Notes: generated by a model from the sequence alone, not told the origin. Positions 10,201-20,948 are shown, counted from the stretch's first letter. The stretch: DNA of 64,000 nt from Flaccisagitta enflata (GCA_965153355.1 OZ231126.1:99882001-99946000), one strand, 5' to 3'. Numbers and translations are program-made.

Positions 10201-13200
10201 TAGTAGCCACGGTGATGGTGTTTTAGGGGGCCAGGTGGTTCTAGGTGGTCGGCTGGCAGGTTTTTCAGCGTCAGGGGTGTATAGTAGCCACGGTGATGGT
10301 GTTTTAGGGGGGCCAGGTGGTTCTAGGTGGTCGGCTGGTATTTTTCAGCGTCAGGGGTGTATAGTAGCCACGGTGATGGTGTTTTAGGGGGGCCAGGTGG
10401 TTCTAGGTGGTCGGCTGGTATTTTTCAGCGTCAGGGGTGTATAGTAGCCACGGTGATGGTGTTTTAGGGGGGCCAGGTGGTTCTAGGTGGTCGGCTGGTA
10501 TTTTTCAGCGTCAGGGGTGTATAGTAGCCACGGTGATGGTGTTTTAGGGGGGCCAGGTGGTTCTAGGTGGTCGGCTGGTATTTTTCAGCGTCAGGGGTGT
10601 ATAGTAGCCACGGTGATGGTGTTTTAGGGGGGCCAGGTGGTTCTAGGTGGTAGGCTGGAATTTTTCAGCGTCAGGGGGTATAGCAGCCACGGTGATGGTG
10701 TTTTAGGGGGGCCAGGTGGTTCTAGGTGGTCGGCTGGTATTTTTCAGCGTCAGGGGTGTATAGTAGCCACGGTGATGGTGTTTTAGGGGGGCCAGGTGGT
10801 TCTAGGTGGTCGGCTGGTATTTTTCAGCGTCAGGGGTGTATAGTAGCCACGGTGATGGTGTTTTAGGGGGGCCAGGTGGTTCTAGGTGGTCGGCTGGTAT
10901 TTTCAGCCAGGGTGTGATAGTGTTTACCGGTGACAGGGTTTTAGGGGGCCAGGTGGTTCTAGGTGGTCGGCTGGCATTTTCAGTCGTCAGGGGTGCATAG
11001 TAGCCACGGTGATGGTGTTTGAGGGGGCCAGGTGGCGATAAGGTGGTCGGCTGGTATTTTTCAGCGTCAGGGGTGTATAGTAGCCACGGTGATGGTGTTT
11101 TAGGGGGGCCAGGTGGTTCTAGGTGGTCGGCTGGTATTTTTCAGCGTCAGGGGTGTATAGTAGCCACGGTGATGGTGTTTTAGGGGGGCCAGGTGGTTCT
11201 AGGTGGTCGGCTGGTATTTTTCAGCGTCAGGGGTGTATAGTAGCCACGGTGATGGTGTTTTAGGGGGGCCAGGTGGTTCTAGGTGGTCGGCTGGTATTTT
11301 TCAGCGTCAGGGGTGTATAGTAGCCACGGTGATGGTGTTTTAGGGGGGCCAGGTGGTTCTAGGTGGTCGGCTGGTATTTTTCAGCGTCAGGGGTGTATAG
11401 TAGCCACGGTGATGGTGTTTTAGGGGGGCCAGGTGGTTCTAGGTGGTCGGCTGGTATTTTTCAGCGTCAGGGGTGTATAGTAGCCACGGTGATGGTGTTT
11501 TAGGGGGCCAGGTACGAGGTGGGCGCCTGGTATTTTTCAGCGTCAGGGGTGTATAGTAGCCACGGTGATGGTGTTTTAGGGGGGCCAGGTGGTTCTAGGT
11601 GGTCGGCTGGTATTTTTCAGCGTCAGGGGTGTATAGTAGCCACGGTGATGGTGTTTTAGGGGCGGCAGGTGGTTCTAGGTGGCTCATTGGTATTTTTCAG
11701 CGCTAGTGTATAGTAGCCACGGTGATGGTGTTTAGGGGCCAGGTGGTTTCAGGTGGTCGGCTGGTATTTTTCAGCGCCAGGGGTGTATAGTAGCCACGGT
11801 GATGGTGTTTTAGGGGGCCAGGTGGTTCTAGGTGGTCGGCTGGCAGGTTTTTCAGCCATCAGTGCAGTAGCCACGGTGATGGTGTTTTAGGGGGCCAGGT
11901 GGTTCTAGGTGGGCCCGGCTGGCATTTTTCAGCAGTCAGGGTGTATAGCAGCCACGGTGATGTGTTTCTAGGGGGCTGGTAGGTGGTTCTAGGTGGTCAT
12001 GGTATTTTCAGCCGCCTAGGTGCATAGCAGTCACGTGATGGTGGTTTAGGGGGGCCAGGTGGTTCTAAAAATGGGCCAGGCTTTTCAGCCAGGGGTGTAT
12101 AGTAGCCATGTGATGGTGTTTTAGGGGGCCATTGGTTCTAGGTGGTCGGCTGGTATTTTTCAGCGTCAGGGGTGTGTAGTAGCCACGGTGATGGTGTTTA
12201 GGGGCCAGGTGGTTCTAGTGGCCTATTGGTATTTATCAGTCAGGGGTGTATAGTAGCCACGGTGATGGTGTTTAGGGGCCAGGTGGTTCCAGGTGCATGC
12301 TGTCATTTTTCAGCGTCAGGGGTGTATAGTAGCCACGGTAGATGGTGTTTTTAGGGGGGCCAGGTGGTTCTAGGTGGTCTATTGGCATTTTCAGCTAGGG
12401 GTGTATAGTAGCCACGGTGATGGTGTTTTAGGGGCCAGGTGGTTCTAGGTGGTCTTCGGCTGGGTATTTTCAGCGTCAGGGGTGTATAAGAGCCACGGTG
12501 ATGGTGTTTAGGGGCCAGGTGGTTCCAGGTGGTCTATTGGTATTTTTCAGCGTCAGTGGTGCATAGCAGTCACTGTGATGGTGTTTTAGGGGGAAAATAT
12601 GGTTCTAGGTGGTCGGCTGGCATTTTTCAGCGTCAGGGTGTATAGTAGTTACGGTGATGGTGTTTTAGGGGGCCAGGTGGTTCTAGGTGGTCGGCTTCTA
12701 TTTTCTCAGCGGCGCCGAGCAGCCGCCGCATGCAAGTGACATTCATGTCACACACCAACACAACACACTAGTACAAAGCTTCTTTTAAGTAATGGCTGCC
12801 CTAGGTGGTCACGGGCCTTGTTGTGTGCAGCAGCAGCCACGCGATGGTGCTCGCTGTGTGGTCCAGGTGGCTTCCACTGCAAATGCAAATAATAATAGAA
12901 TAATAGTATAGTAGCCACGGTGATGGTGTTTAGAACATGTATGTTCTAGGTCATTGGCATTTTTCACGCCAGGGTGCATAGTGAGCCACCAGTGATGGTG
13001 TTTTTTGGGGGCCAGGTGGTTCTAGGTAGGTGGTCGGCCAGTATTTTTCAGCGTCAGGGTGGAGTAGTAGCCACGGTGATGGTGTTTAGGGGCTAGGTGT
13101 TCTAGGTGGTCGGCTGGTATTTTTCTAGCGCCAGGGTGTATAGGTTACTGGTGATGGTGTTTTAGGGGCCAGGTGGTTCTGTGTGGTCGGCTGTATTTTT

Positions 13201-13627
13201 CAGCCAGGGGTGTATAGTAGCCACTGTGATGTTGTTTAGGGGGCCAGGTGGTTCTAGGTGGTCATTGGTATTTCTTTCTCAGCTGTCAGGGGGGTATAGT
13301 AGCCACGGTGATGGTGTTTTAGGGCGCAGGTGTGTTCTAGGTACTGGGTATTTTCTGGCCGCCAAAGTGTATAGAGCCACGTGTGATGCAGGGGTTTTAG
13401 GGGGCCAGGTGGTCTTCTAGGTGATCGATTGGCATTTTTCAGCGTCAGGGGTGGATAACAGCCACGGTGATGGTGTTTTAGGGGGCCAGGTGGTCTAGGT
13501 ATCGGCTGGTATTTTCACGTCAGGGTGCATAGCAAGTAGCCACGGTGATGGTGTTTTAGGGGGCCAGGTGGTTCTAGGTGCATCGGTCATTTTCAGTTGT
13601 GGGGTATAGTAGCCACGGTAGATGTAC
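4258..13627. repeat. 80-bp minisatellite array, about 117 units
   Basis: The unit reads through AGGTGGTTCTAGGTGGTCGG, CTGGTATTTTTCAGCGTCAG, GGGTGTATAGTAGCCACGGT and GATGGTGTTTTAGGGGGGCC, exactly 80 bp (for example TCGGCTGGTA at 6001 and again at 6081). Identical units come in runs (about 5999-6340, 8760-8960, 9440-9690, 10260-10640, 11040-11500). Between them are units with many small deletions and odd substitutions. Two non-repeat interruptions lie near 9175-9236 and 12,705-12,905. Eighty is not a multiple of three, so no frame is conserved and the short open frames are not genes. The G-rich strand resembles hypervariable minisatellites in general composition. Confidence 0.95.
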
Positions 13628-13710
13628 GACGGACGCACGCACGGATCGCCCGGAATTACCCTGTATCCTACAGGTGACACTGCCCTTTGGGGCCGCTGCC
13701 CAAAAGGGGG
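13628..13710. mobile_element. Z right-type terminus after the 80-bp array
   Basis: GGACGCACGCACGGAT, then CCTACAGGTGACACTGCCCT and TTGGGGCCGCTGCCC. This is the inverted counterpart of the Z left end. The 80-bp array runs right up to it. Confidence 0.6.
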
Positions 13711-13850
13711 AAGCAAGGATCGAAAAGGACTTGAAGAATGGGGAAGCAAGGATGAGAAAGAAATTGAAAAGGGGGAAGCAAGGACAGAAATGAACAAGAA
13801 GAATGGGGAAGCAAGGATGAGAAAGGACTTAACTATCATCCAAGATTCTA
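13705..13850. repeat. Minisatellite B, short block
   Basis: GGGGGAAGCAAGGA units alternating with GACTTGAAGAATGG-type segments, continuing directly from the CCCAAAAGGGGG end of the Z terminus. Confidence 0.85.
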
Positions 13851-13945
13851 GTTTGCAGTGACCTTTGATGCCCCTGTCTGGGGTGATCAAGGTAAAGGAG
13901 TAGGGGCAGCGGCCCAAATGGAGCACCCTGGGAAGAACAGAACTC
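13850..13945. mobile_element. Degenerate Z left-type terminus
   Basis: TGATGCCCCTGTCTGGGGTGA, without its last base, and AGGGGCAGCGGCCCAAATGG keep the order and spacing of the Z left end but with many changes. Confidence 0.4.
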
Positions 13946-14029
13946 TGGATATCCCAGGGGTAATCATAAAAACAAAAGAAAACGAGGCAAATAGAAGAAC
14001 AAAACACAGTTTGAAGAAGACTAGATTTG

Positions 14030-14290
14030 GAGGTCTGGGGCAGGCCTTAGGCCTGCATAAGGGCAGATTTGAGGCCTGGAGGGCTGATTTTGGGGCCTGG
14101 AATGCTGATTTGAGGTCTGAGAGTGTTGATTTGAGGCCTGGAGAGCTGATTTGGATGCCTGAGGTTTGATTTGAGGCCTGAAGAGCTGATTTGAGGCCCG
14201 GAGAGCTGATTTGAGGCCTGGAGGGCTAATTTGAGGACTTAGAGGGCCTAAATCAGGCCTGAGAGTGAGGATATGAGACCTCGATGGCCA
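14030..14290. repeat. Minisatellite A array
   Basis: Tandem GAGCTGATTTGAGGCCTGGA-like units of 20-21 bp, with GAGGGCTGATTT and GAGTGTTGATTT variants. Confidence 0.9.
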
Positions 14291-15353
14291 ACTAGAAGAA
14301 TGGGGAAGCAAGGATGAGAATGGACTTGAAAAGGGGGAAGCTAGGACGGAAAAGAACTAGAAGAATGGGGAAGCAAGGATGAGAATGGACTTGAAAAGGG
14401 GGAAGCGAGGATCAAAAGCAAGGATGGAAAAGAACTAGAAGAATAGGGAAGCAAGGATGAGAATGGACTTGAAAAGGGGGAAGCTAGGACAGAAAAGAAC
14501 TACAAGAATGGGGAAGCAAGGATGAGAATGAACTTGAAAAGGGTGAAGCAAGGATGGAAAAGAACTAGACAAATGGGGAAGCAAGGATGAGAAAGGACTT
14601 AAAGAATGGGGAAGCAAGGATGGAAAAGGACTTGAAAAGGGGGAAGCAAGGATGAGAAAGGACTTGAAAAGGGGGAAGAAAGGACGGAAAAGAACTAGAA
14701 GAATGGGGAAGCAAGGATGAGAAATGACTTGAAAAGGGGGAAGCAAGGATGGAAAAGAACTAGAAGAATGGGGAAGCAAGGATGAGAATGGACTTGAAAA
14801 GGGGGAAGCTAGGACGGAAAAGAACTAGAAGAATGGGGAAGCTAGGATGAGAAATGACTTGAAAAGGGGGAAGCAAGGATGGAAAAGAACTAGAAGAATG
14901 AGGAAGCAAGGATGAGAAAGGACTTAATGAATGGGGAAGCAAGGATGAGAAAGGACTTAAAATGGGGGAAGCAAGGACGGAAAAAAACTAGAAGAATGGT
15001 GAACTTGAAAAGGGTGAAGCAAGGATGGAAAAGAACTAGACAAATGGGGAAGCAAGGATGAGAAAGGACTTAAAGAATGGGGAAGCAAGGATGGAAAAGG
15101 ACTTGAAAAGGGGGAAGCAAGGATGAGAAAGGACTTGAAAAGGGGGAAGCAAGGACGGAAAAGAACTAGAAGAATGGGGAAGCAAGGATGAGAATGGACT
15201 TGAAAAGGGGGAAGCTAGGACGGAAAAGAACTAGAAGAATGGGGAAGCAAGGATGAGAATGGACTTGAAAAGGGGGAAGCTAGGACGGAAAAGAACTAGA
15301 AGAATGGGGAAGCAAGGATGAGAATGGACTTGAAAAGGGGGAAGCAAGGATCA
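14290..15353. repeat. Minisatellite B array (65-bp dimeric unit)
   Basis: The unit is a pair of half-repeats, GGGGAAGCAAGGATGAGAAA + GGACTTGAAAA and GGGGGAAGCAAGGACGGAAA + AGAACTAGAAGAAT, 65 bp together. Minus-strand frames give Leu-Pro-Ser-Phe repeats and are not genes. Confidence 0.9.
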
Positions 15354-15500
15354 ACTAGTCATCCAAGGATCGCACATGGTCAGTGGTACCCGATGCCCTG
15401 CTAGGAGTGATCAACTGAAGAAGTGGAGTGAGAGCAGGGCAGCGGCCCCAAAGGGCCAATGTCCTGCAGGACACAGGGGTGAATTTCAAGACGTCCTGAG
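15354..15500 (+). mobile_element. Z left terminus
   Basis: Starts CTAGTCATCCAAGGATCGCA, continues GGTACCCGATGCCCTGCT, AGAGCAGGGCAGCGGCCCCA, AAGGGCCAATGTCCTG and CAGGACACAGGGGTGAATTT, and ends AGACGTCCTGAG. Several parts can fold: ATGCCCTGCT with AGCAGGGCAG, GGCCCC with GGGCC, and TGTCCTG/CAGGACA. Minisatellite A begins at its right edge. Confidence 0.7.
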
Positions 15501-15775
15501 AAGGCTGATTTAGGGTATTAGAGAGCTAATTTTGGAGCTGAAAGAGCTGATTTTGGGCCTGAGAGGACTGATTTTGGGCCTGAGAGGGCTGATTTAAGGC
15601 TAATTTGGAGCTAATTTTGGAGCTGAAAGAGCTGATTTTGGGCCTGAGAGGGCTGATTTTGGGTCTGAGAGGGCTGATTTTGGGCCTGAGAGGGCAGATT
15701 TTGGGCTGGAGAGGCCGGATTTTGGGCTTGAGAGGGCTGATTTTGGGGTCTGAGAGGGCCCTGGGGGATGTGACG
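15500..15775. repeat. Minisatellite A array
   Basis: GGGCCTGAGAGGGCTGATTT units of about 20 bp, ending in a GGGATGTGAC junction before GGAC repeats. Confidence 0.88.
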
Positions 15776-15848
15776 GATTGACGGATGGACGGACGGACGG
15801 ACGACGGACGCCTGGGAAATTCACCCTGTGTCCTACAGGACATTGGCC
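15776..15848. mobile_element. (GGAC)n plus truncated Z right terminus
   Basis: GACGGATGGACGGACGGACG followed by GAAATTCACCCTGTGTCCTA and CAGGACATTGGCC. It is cut off before the TTTGGGGCCGCTGCCC part found in other copies. Confidence 0.6.
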
Positions 15849-16150
15849 TGAAGAATGGATAAGCAAGGATGAGACTGGACTTGAAAATGGGAAAGCAAGG
15901 ATGAGAAAGGAATTGAAAAGGGGGAAGCAAGGACAGAAAAGAACTAGAAGAATGGGGAAGCAAGGATGAGAAAGGACTTGAAAAGGGGGAAGCAAGGATG
16001 GAAAAGGACTAGAAAAATGAGGAAGCAAGGATAAGAAAGAACTTTAAAAGGGGAAAGCAAGGATGGAAGAGAACTAGAAGAATGGGAAAGCAAGGATAAG
16101 AAGGGACTTGAAAAGGGGTAAGCAAGGACCGAAAAGAACTAGAAGGGGGA
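15849..16150. repeat. Minisatellite B array
   Basis: GGGAAGCAAGGATGAGAAAGG-like half-units (first 20 bases conserved) and their GGAAAAGAACTAGAAG partners. Confidence 0.88.
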
Positions 16151-16500
16151 ATTTTAGACGTCCTGTGTATAATTAGGTCTGAGAAGATGGATAGAAGTCA
16201 TTAAAGGCGGGTTTGAAGCCTGGAGGGCAGAATTAGGTTTTAACGAGTAGATTTGAGGTTTGGAGGGGCAGGCTGGAGGCCCAGAGAGAAATTTGAGGCC
16301 TAAAGAGCTGATTTGAGGCCTTGAGGGTGGATTTGGGGTATGGAGGGCTAATTTGAGGTCTGGAGGGCAGATATGAGGTATGGAGAGCTGAGGTCTCAAG
16401 GGCTAAATTGAGGTCTGAAAGGGCAATACAGCCTATTCTGATGGCTCAGAGGGCCCAAATCAGGCCGAAATCAGGCCTTAGAGAGCAAAATTACAGCCAA
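16150..16500. repeat. Minisatellite A array, diverged
   Basis: Units such as GGAGGGCAGATTTGAGGT, more variable than neighbouring A blocks. There is no Z left end between the B block and this A block, unlike at 15.35 and 16.77 kb. Confidence 0.8.
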
Positions 16501-16618
16501 GGGGGGACGAAGGCCGGACAGAAGGGATCTGGGAAGGATGGAAGGACGGAAGGACAGACGTCTCGAAATTCCCCCAGTGTCCCACAGGACATCGGCCCTT
16601 TGGGGCCGCTGCCCAAAA
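16501..16618. mobile_element. (GGAC/GGAA)n plus Z right terminus
   Basis: GGACGGAAGGACAGACGTCT, then the AATTCCCCCAGTGTCCCACA, GGACATCGGCCCTTTGGGGC and CGCTGCCCAAAAAGGGGGAA parts of Z. Confidence 0.65.
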
Positions 16619-16767
16619 AGGGGGAAGCAAGGATGGAAATGAACTAGAAGAATGGGGAAGCAAGGATGAGAATGGACTTGAAAAGGGGGAAGCTAGGACA
16701 GAAAAGAACTAGAAGAATGGGGAAGCAAGGATGAGAATGAACTTGAAAAGGGGGAAGCAAGGATGAA
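16618..16767. repeat. Minisatellite B, short block
   Basis: Four to five half-units between a Z right end and a Z left end. Confidence 0.85.
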
Positions 16768-16913
16768 CTAGTCATCCAAGGATCACACATGGTCAGCGGT
16801 ACCCAATGCCCTGCTTGGGGTGATCAAGTGAAATATTGGAGTAAGAGCAGGGCAGCGGCCCCAAAGGGCCAATGTCCTGTAGGACACAGGGGGGAATTTC
16901 CAGACGTCCTGAG
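16768..16913 (+). mobile_element. Z left terminus
   Basis: CTAGTCATCCAAGGATCACA through CAGGACACAGGGGGGAATTT-type sequence to CCAGACGTCCTGAG. It pairs as an inverted repeat with 17,240-17,306, enclosing the A array. Confidence 0.7.
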
Positions 16914-17195
16914 GGGGAATATAGCAGGCCTAAGAGGTAATTGAGGCAGGGTTTGAGGTCTGGGGGCAGGCCTTAGGCCTTGGGTGCAGATTTGAGGCCT
17001 GGAGGGCTGATTTGGGGCCTGGAATGCTGATTTGAGGTTTGGAGAGCGGATATGAGGCCTGGAGAGCTGATTTGATGCCTTGAGAGCTGATTTGAGGCCT
17101 GGAGAGCTGATTTGAAGCCTGGAGGGCTAATTTGAGGGCTTAGAGGGCCGAAATCAGGCCTGAGAGTGAGGATATGAGGCCTTGATGGCCAACCA
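16914..17195. repeat. Minisatellite A array enclosed by Z inverted ends
   Basis: 20-21-bp GAGAGCTGATTTGAGGCCTG-like units. This is the clearest case of the order Z left, A array, (GGAC)n, Z right. Confidence 0.9.
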
Positions 17196-17306
17196 GGGGG
17201 GGGACGGACGGACGGATGGACGGACGGACGGACGGACGGACGGACGTCTGGAATTTCCCCCCTGTGTCCTACAGGACATCGGCCCTTTGGGGCCGCTGCC
17301 CAAAAA
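17196..17306. mobile_element. (GGAC)n plus Z right terminus
   Basis: G-run, about ten GGAC units, then GTCTGGAATTTCCCCCCTGT, GTCCTACAGGACATCGGCCC and TTTGGGGCCGCTGCCC, the near-exact inverse of 16,850-16,913. Confidence 0.7.
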
Positions 17307-17445
17307 GGACTTGAAGAATGGGGAAGCAGGGATGAGAAAGGACTTAAAGAATGGGGAAGCAAGGATGAGAAAGGACTTGAAAGGGGGGAAGCAAGGACGG
17401 AAAAGAACTAGAAGAATGGGGAAGCAAGGATGAGAAAAGACTTGA
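17307..17445. repeat. Minisatellite B, short block
   Basis: GGGGAAGCAAGGATGAGAAA-type half-units starting directly at the Z right end. Confidence 0.85.
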
Positions 17446-17590
17446 ACAGGTCGCCCAAGGGCAATATGTGGTCAGCGATACCCGTTGCCCTGCTTTGAGT
17501 GATTGTGAATTGGAGTGAGGGGAAGCAGGGCAGCGGCCCCGAAGGGGACGAAGTCCTGTAGAACACAGGGGGACTTTCGTTTGTCCTGCC
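17446..17590 (+). mobile_element. Z left terminus, variant subfamily
   Basis: Same order as the standard left end with consistent changes: GGTCGCCCAAGGGCAATATG, GGCAGCGGCCCCGAAGGGGA and CGAAGTCCTGTAGAACACAG. The same variant recurs at 20,314 and, inverted, at 20,900, so it is a distinct subfamily rather than random decay. Confidence 0.65.
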
Positions 17591-18089
17591 TGAAGAAGTG
17601 GATGAGATGCTATAGAAGGCTTACTGAAGGCCTTCAAGAGCCTAAACTGAGGTCTAAGACGGCTGATGCAAGGCCTCAGAATGCCAATCGGAAGCTTGAG
17701 AGGGCTGATTTGATGCTTGAGAGAGTTGGATCAAGGCTTGAAAGGTCAGACGACTGATTTGAAGCCTGAGAGCAAAAAATTGAGGCTTAGATAGCTGATT
17801 TAAGGCCTGAGACGCCTGATTTGAGGCCTGAGAGGCCTGAGAGACTTAATTTGAGGCCTGAGAGGCCAGGTTTGAGGCCTTAAAATTTGGATTTGAGGCC
17901 GGAGAAGCCTAATTTGAGGCCTAAGAGGCCAGGTTTGAGGGCTGAGAGGTTGGATTTGAGGCCTGAGAGGCCAGATTTGAGGCCTGAGAGGCCGGATATG
18001 AGGCCTGAGAGGCTGGATTTGAGGCCCGAGAGGCCAGATTTGAGGTCTCAGAGGCCAGATTTGGGGCCTGAGGGGCCTGGTGAGGGGGG
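17591..18089. repeat. Minisatellite A array
   Basis: Long block of GAGGCCTGAGAGGCCAGATT-type units, about 20 bp each. The minus-strand frame with Arg-Pro-Gln-Ile repeats is an artefact. Confidence 0.9.
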
Positions 18090-20100
18090 GGGGACGCAAG
18101 GACGGAAAAGAACTATAAGAATGGGGAAGCAAGGATGAGACCGGACTTGAAAAGGGGGAAGCAAGGACGGAAAAGAACTGGAAGAATGGGGAAGCAAGGA
18201 TGAGAAAGGACCTCAAGAATGGGAAAGCAAGGATGAGAAAGGAATTGAAAAGGGGGAAGCAAGGACAGAAAAGAACTAGAAGAATGGAGAAGCAAGGATG
18301 AGAAAGGACTTGAAAAGGGGGAAGCAAGGATGGAAAAGGACTAGAAAAATGAGGAAGCAAGGATAAGAAAGAACTTTAAAAGGGGAAAGCAAGGATGGAA
18401 GAGAACTAGAAGAATGGGAAAGCAAGGATAAGAAGGGACTTGAAAAGGGGTAAGCAAGGACCGAAAAGAACTAGAAGAATGGGAAAGCAAGGATGAGAAA
18501 GGATTTAAAGGATGGGGAAGCAAGGATGGAAAAGGACATGAAAAGCGGGAAGCAAGGATGAGAAAGGACTTGAAAAGGGGGAAGCAAGAACAGAAAAGAA
18601 CTAATAGAATGGGGAAGCAAGGATGAGAAAGGACTTGAAAAGGGGGAAGCAAGGACGGAAAAGAACTTGAAGAATGGGGAAGCAAGGATGAGAAAGGACT
18701 TGAAAAGGGGGAAGCAAGCAAGGAAATGAACTAGAAGAATGGGGAAGCAAGGATGAGAAAGGACTTGAAAAGGGGGAAGCAAGCAAGGAAATGAACTAGA
18801 AGAATGGGGAAGCAAGGATGAGAAAGGACTTGAAAAGGGGGAGGCAAGCAAGGAAATGAACTAGAAGAATGGGGAAGCATGGATGAGAAAGGACTTGAAA
18901 AGGGTGAAGCAAGGATGGAAAAGAACTAGAAGAATGGGGAAGCAAGGATGAGAAAGGACTTGAAAAGGGGGAAGCAAGGACGGAAAAGAACTAGAAGAAT
19001 GGGGAAGCAAGGATGAGAAAGGACTTGAAAAGGGGGAAGCAAGCAAGGAAATGAACTAGAAGAATGGGGAAGCAAGGATGAGAATGGACTTGAACAGGGG
19101 GAAGCAAGGATGGAAAAGGACTTGAAAAGCGGGAAGCAAGGACGGATAAGAACTAGAAGAATGGGGAAGCAAGGATGAGAAAGGACTTGAAAAGGGGGAA
19201 GCAAGGTAGGAAAAGAATTAGAAGAATGAGGAAGCAAGGATGAGAATGGACTTGAAAAGGGGGAAGCAAGGATGGAAAAGAACTAGAAGAATGGGGAAGC
19301 AAGGATGAGAAAGGTCTTAAAGAATGGGGAAGCAAGGATGAGAAAGGACTTGAAAAGGGGGAAGCAAGGACGGAAAAGAACTAGAAGGATGGGGAAGCAA
19401 GGATGAGAAAGGACTTAAAGAATGGGGAAGCAAGGATGGAAAAGGACTTGAAAAGGGGGAAGCAAGGATGAGAAAGGACTTGAAAAGGGGGAAGCAAGGA
19501 CGGAAAAAAACTAGACGGATGGGGAAGCAAGGATGAGAAAGGACTTGAAAAGAGGGAAGCAAAGACGGAAAGGAACTAGACAATTGGGGAAGCAAGGATA
19601 AGAAAGGACTTAAAGCATGGGGAAGCAAGGATGGAAAAGGACTTGAAAAGGGGGAAGCAAGGATGAGAAAGGACTTGAAAAGGGGGAAGCAAGGACAGAA
19701 AAGAACTAGAAGAATGGGGAAGCATGGATGAGAAAGGACTTGAAAAGGGAGAAGTAAGGACGTAAAAGAACTAGAAGAATGGGGAAGCAAGGATGAGAAA
19801 GGACTTGAAAAGGGGGAAGCAAGGACGGAAAAGAACTAAAAGAATGGGGAAGCAAGGATGAGACAGGACTTGAAAAGGGGGAAGCAAGGACGGAAAAGAA
19901 CTAGAAGAATGGGGAAGCAAGGATGAGAATGGACTTGAAAAGGGGAAGCAAGGATGGAAAAGGACTTGAAGAATGGGGAAGCAAGGATGAGAAAGGACTT
20001 AAAGAATGAGGAAGCAAGGATGAGAAATGACTTGAAAAGGGGGAAGCAAGGACGGAAAAGAACTAGAAGAATGGGGAATCAAGGATGAGAAAGGACTTAA
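18090..20100. repeat. Minisatellite B, longest array (about 2 kb)
   Basis: About 31 dimeric 65-bp units. Local variants (for example GCAAGCAAGGAAATGAACTA repeated at 18,715, 18,780, 18,848 and 19,042) show recent local duplication. Confidence 0.92.
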
Positions 20101-20262
20101 CTAGTCATCCAAGGATCACACATGGTCAGCGGTACCCGATGTCCTGCTGGGAGTGTTCCAGTGAAGAAGTGGAGTGAGAGCAGGGCAGCGGCCCCAAAGG
20201 ACCGATGTTCTGTAGAACACAGGCGTGAATTTCGAGACGTCCGTCCTTCCGTCTGTCCTGAG
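20101..20262 (+). mobile_element. Z left terminus
   Basis: CTAGTCATCCAAGGATCACA to GAGACGTCCGTCC. It carries a few GTCC units before CTGAGGGGGCTCC, and a single B-like half-unit follows. Confidence 0.65.
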
Positions 20263-20313
20263 GGGGCTCCAGATGACTTAAAGAATGGGGAAGCAAGGAT
20301 GAGAAAGGAATTG

Positions 20314-20461
20314 AACAGGTCGCCCAAGGGCAATATGTGGTCAGCAATACCCATCGCCCTGCTTTGAGTGATTGTGAATTGGAGTGAGGGGAAGCAGGGC
20401 AGCGGCTCCAAAGGGGACAAAGTCCTGTAGAACACAGGGGGACTTTCGTTCCTCCTACCTG
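20314..20461 (+). mobile_element. Z left terminus, variant subfamily
   Basis: Near-identical to 17,446-17,590, including AGGTCGCCCAAGGGCAATAT and AGTCCTGTAGAACACAGGGG. Its inverted mate is the split right end at 20,900 and 21,453. Confidence 0.65.
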
Positions 20462-20865
20462 AAGAAGTGGATGAGATGCTATAGAGGGCTGACTGAAGGC
20501 ATTCAAGAGCCTAAACTGAGGTCTAAGAAGACTGATATAAGGCCTCAGAATGCCAATTGGAAGCTTGAGAGGGCTAACTTGAGGCTTGAGAGAGCTGGAT
20601 TAAGGGATGAAAGGCCAGAGGACTGATTTGAAGCCTGGGAGCAATAAGTAGAGGTTTAGATGGCTGATTTGAGGCCTGAGAGGCCTAATTTGAGGCCTGG
20701 AGGCCAGATTTGTGGCCTAAGAGGCCAGATTTGTGGCCTGAGAAGCCAGATTTTAGGCCTGGGAGGCCAGATTTGAGGCCTGGGAGGCTGGACTTGAGAC
20801 CTGAGAGGCTGGATTTGTGGCCTGAGAGGCCAGATTTGAGGCCCGAGGGGTCTGATGAAGGGGGG
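20462..20865. repeat. Minisatellite A array
   Basis: GAGAGGCCAGATTTGAGGCC-type units. The first 130 bp duplicate the start of the 17.59-kb array (AGAAGTGGATGAGATGCTAT in both), showing duplication of a whole module. Confidence 0.88.
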
Positions 20866-20948
20866 GACTAACGGACGAATGGACAAACGAACGAACGAAC
20901 GGACGAACGAAAGTCCCCCTGTGTTCTACAGGACTTCGTTCCCTTCAG
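20866..20948. mobile_element. (GGAC/AACG)n plus Z right terminus, interrupted
   Basis: GGACAAACGAACGAACGAAC, then GTCCCCCTGTGTTCTACAGG and ACTTCGTTCCCTTCAG. The expected GGCCGCTGCCCAAAAA continuation is displaced to 21,457-21,472, past an inserted 504-bp element. Confidence 0.7.

Noticed and set aside
4535-11000. Short plus-strand frames through the 80-bp array
   Set aside because: Unit length is not divisible by three and frames depend on unit indels.
4258-13627. CRISPR-like array
   Set aside because: No constant repeat/variable spacer pattern: the whole 80-bp unit repeats. The genome is animal.
17800-19790. Several minus-strand frames with Leu-Pro-His-Ser-Ser-Ser or Arg-Pro-Gln-Ile repeats
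   Set aside because: Translations of minisatellites B and A; frames open and close with unit indels.
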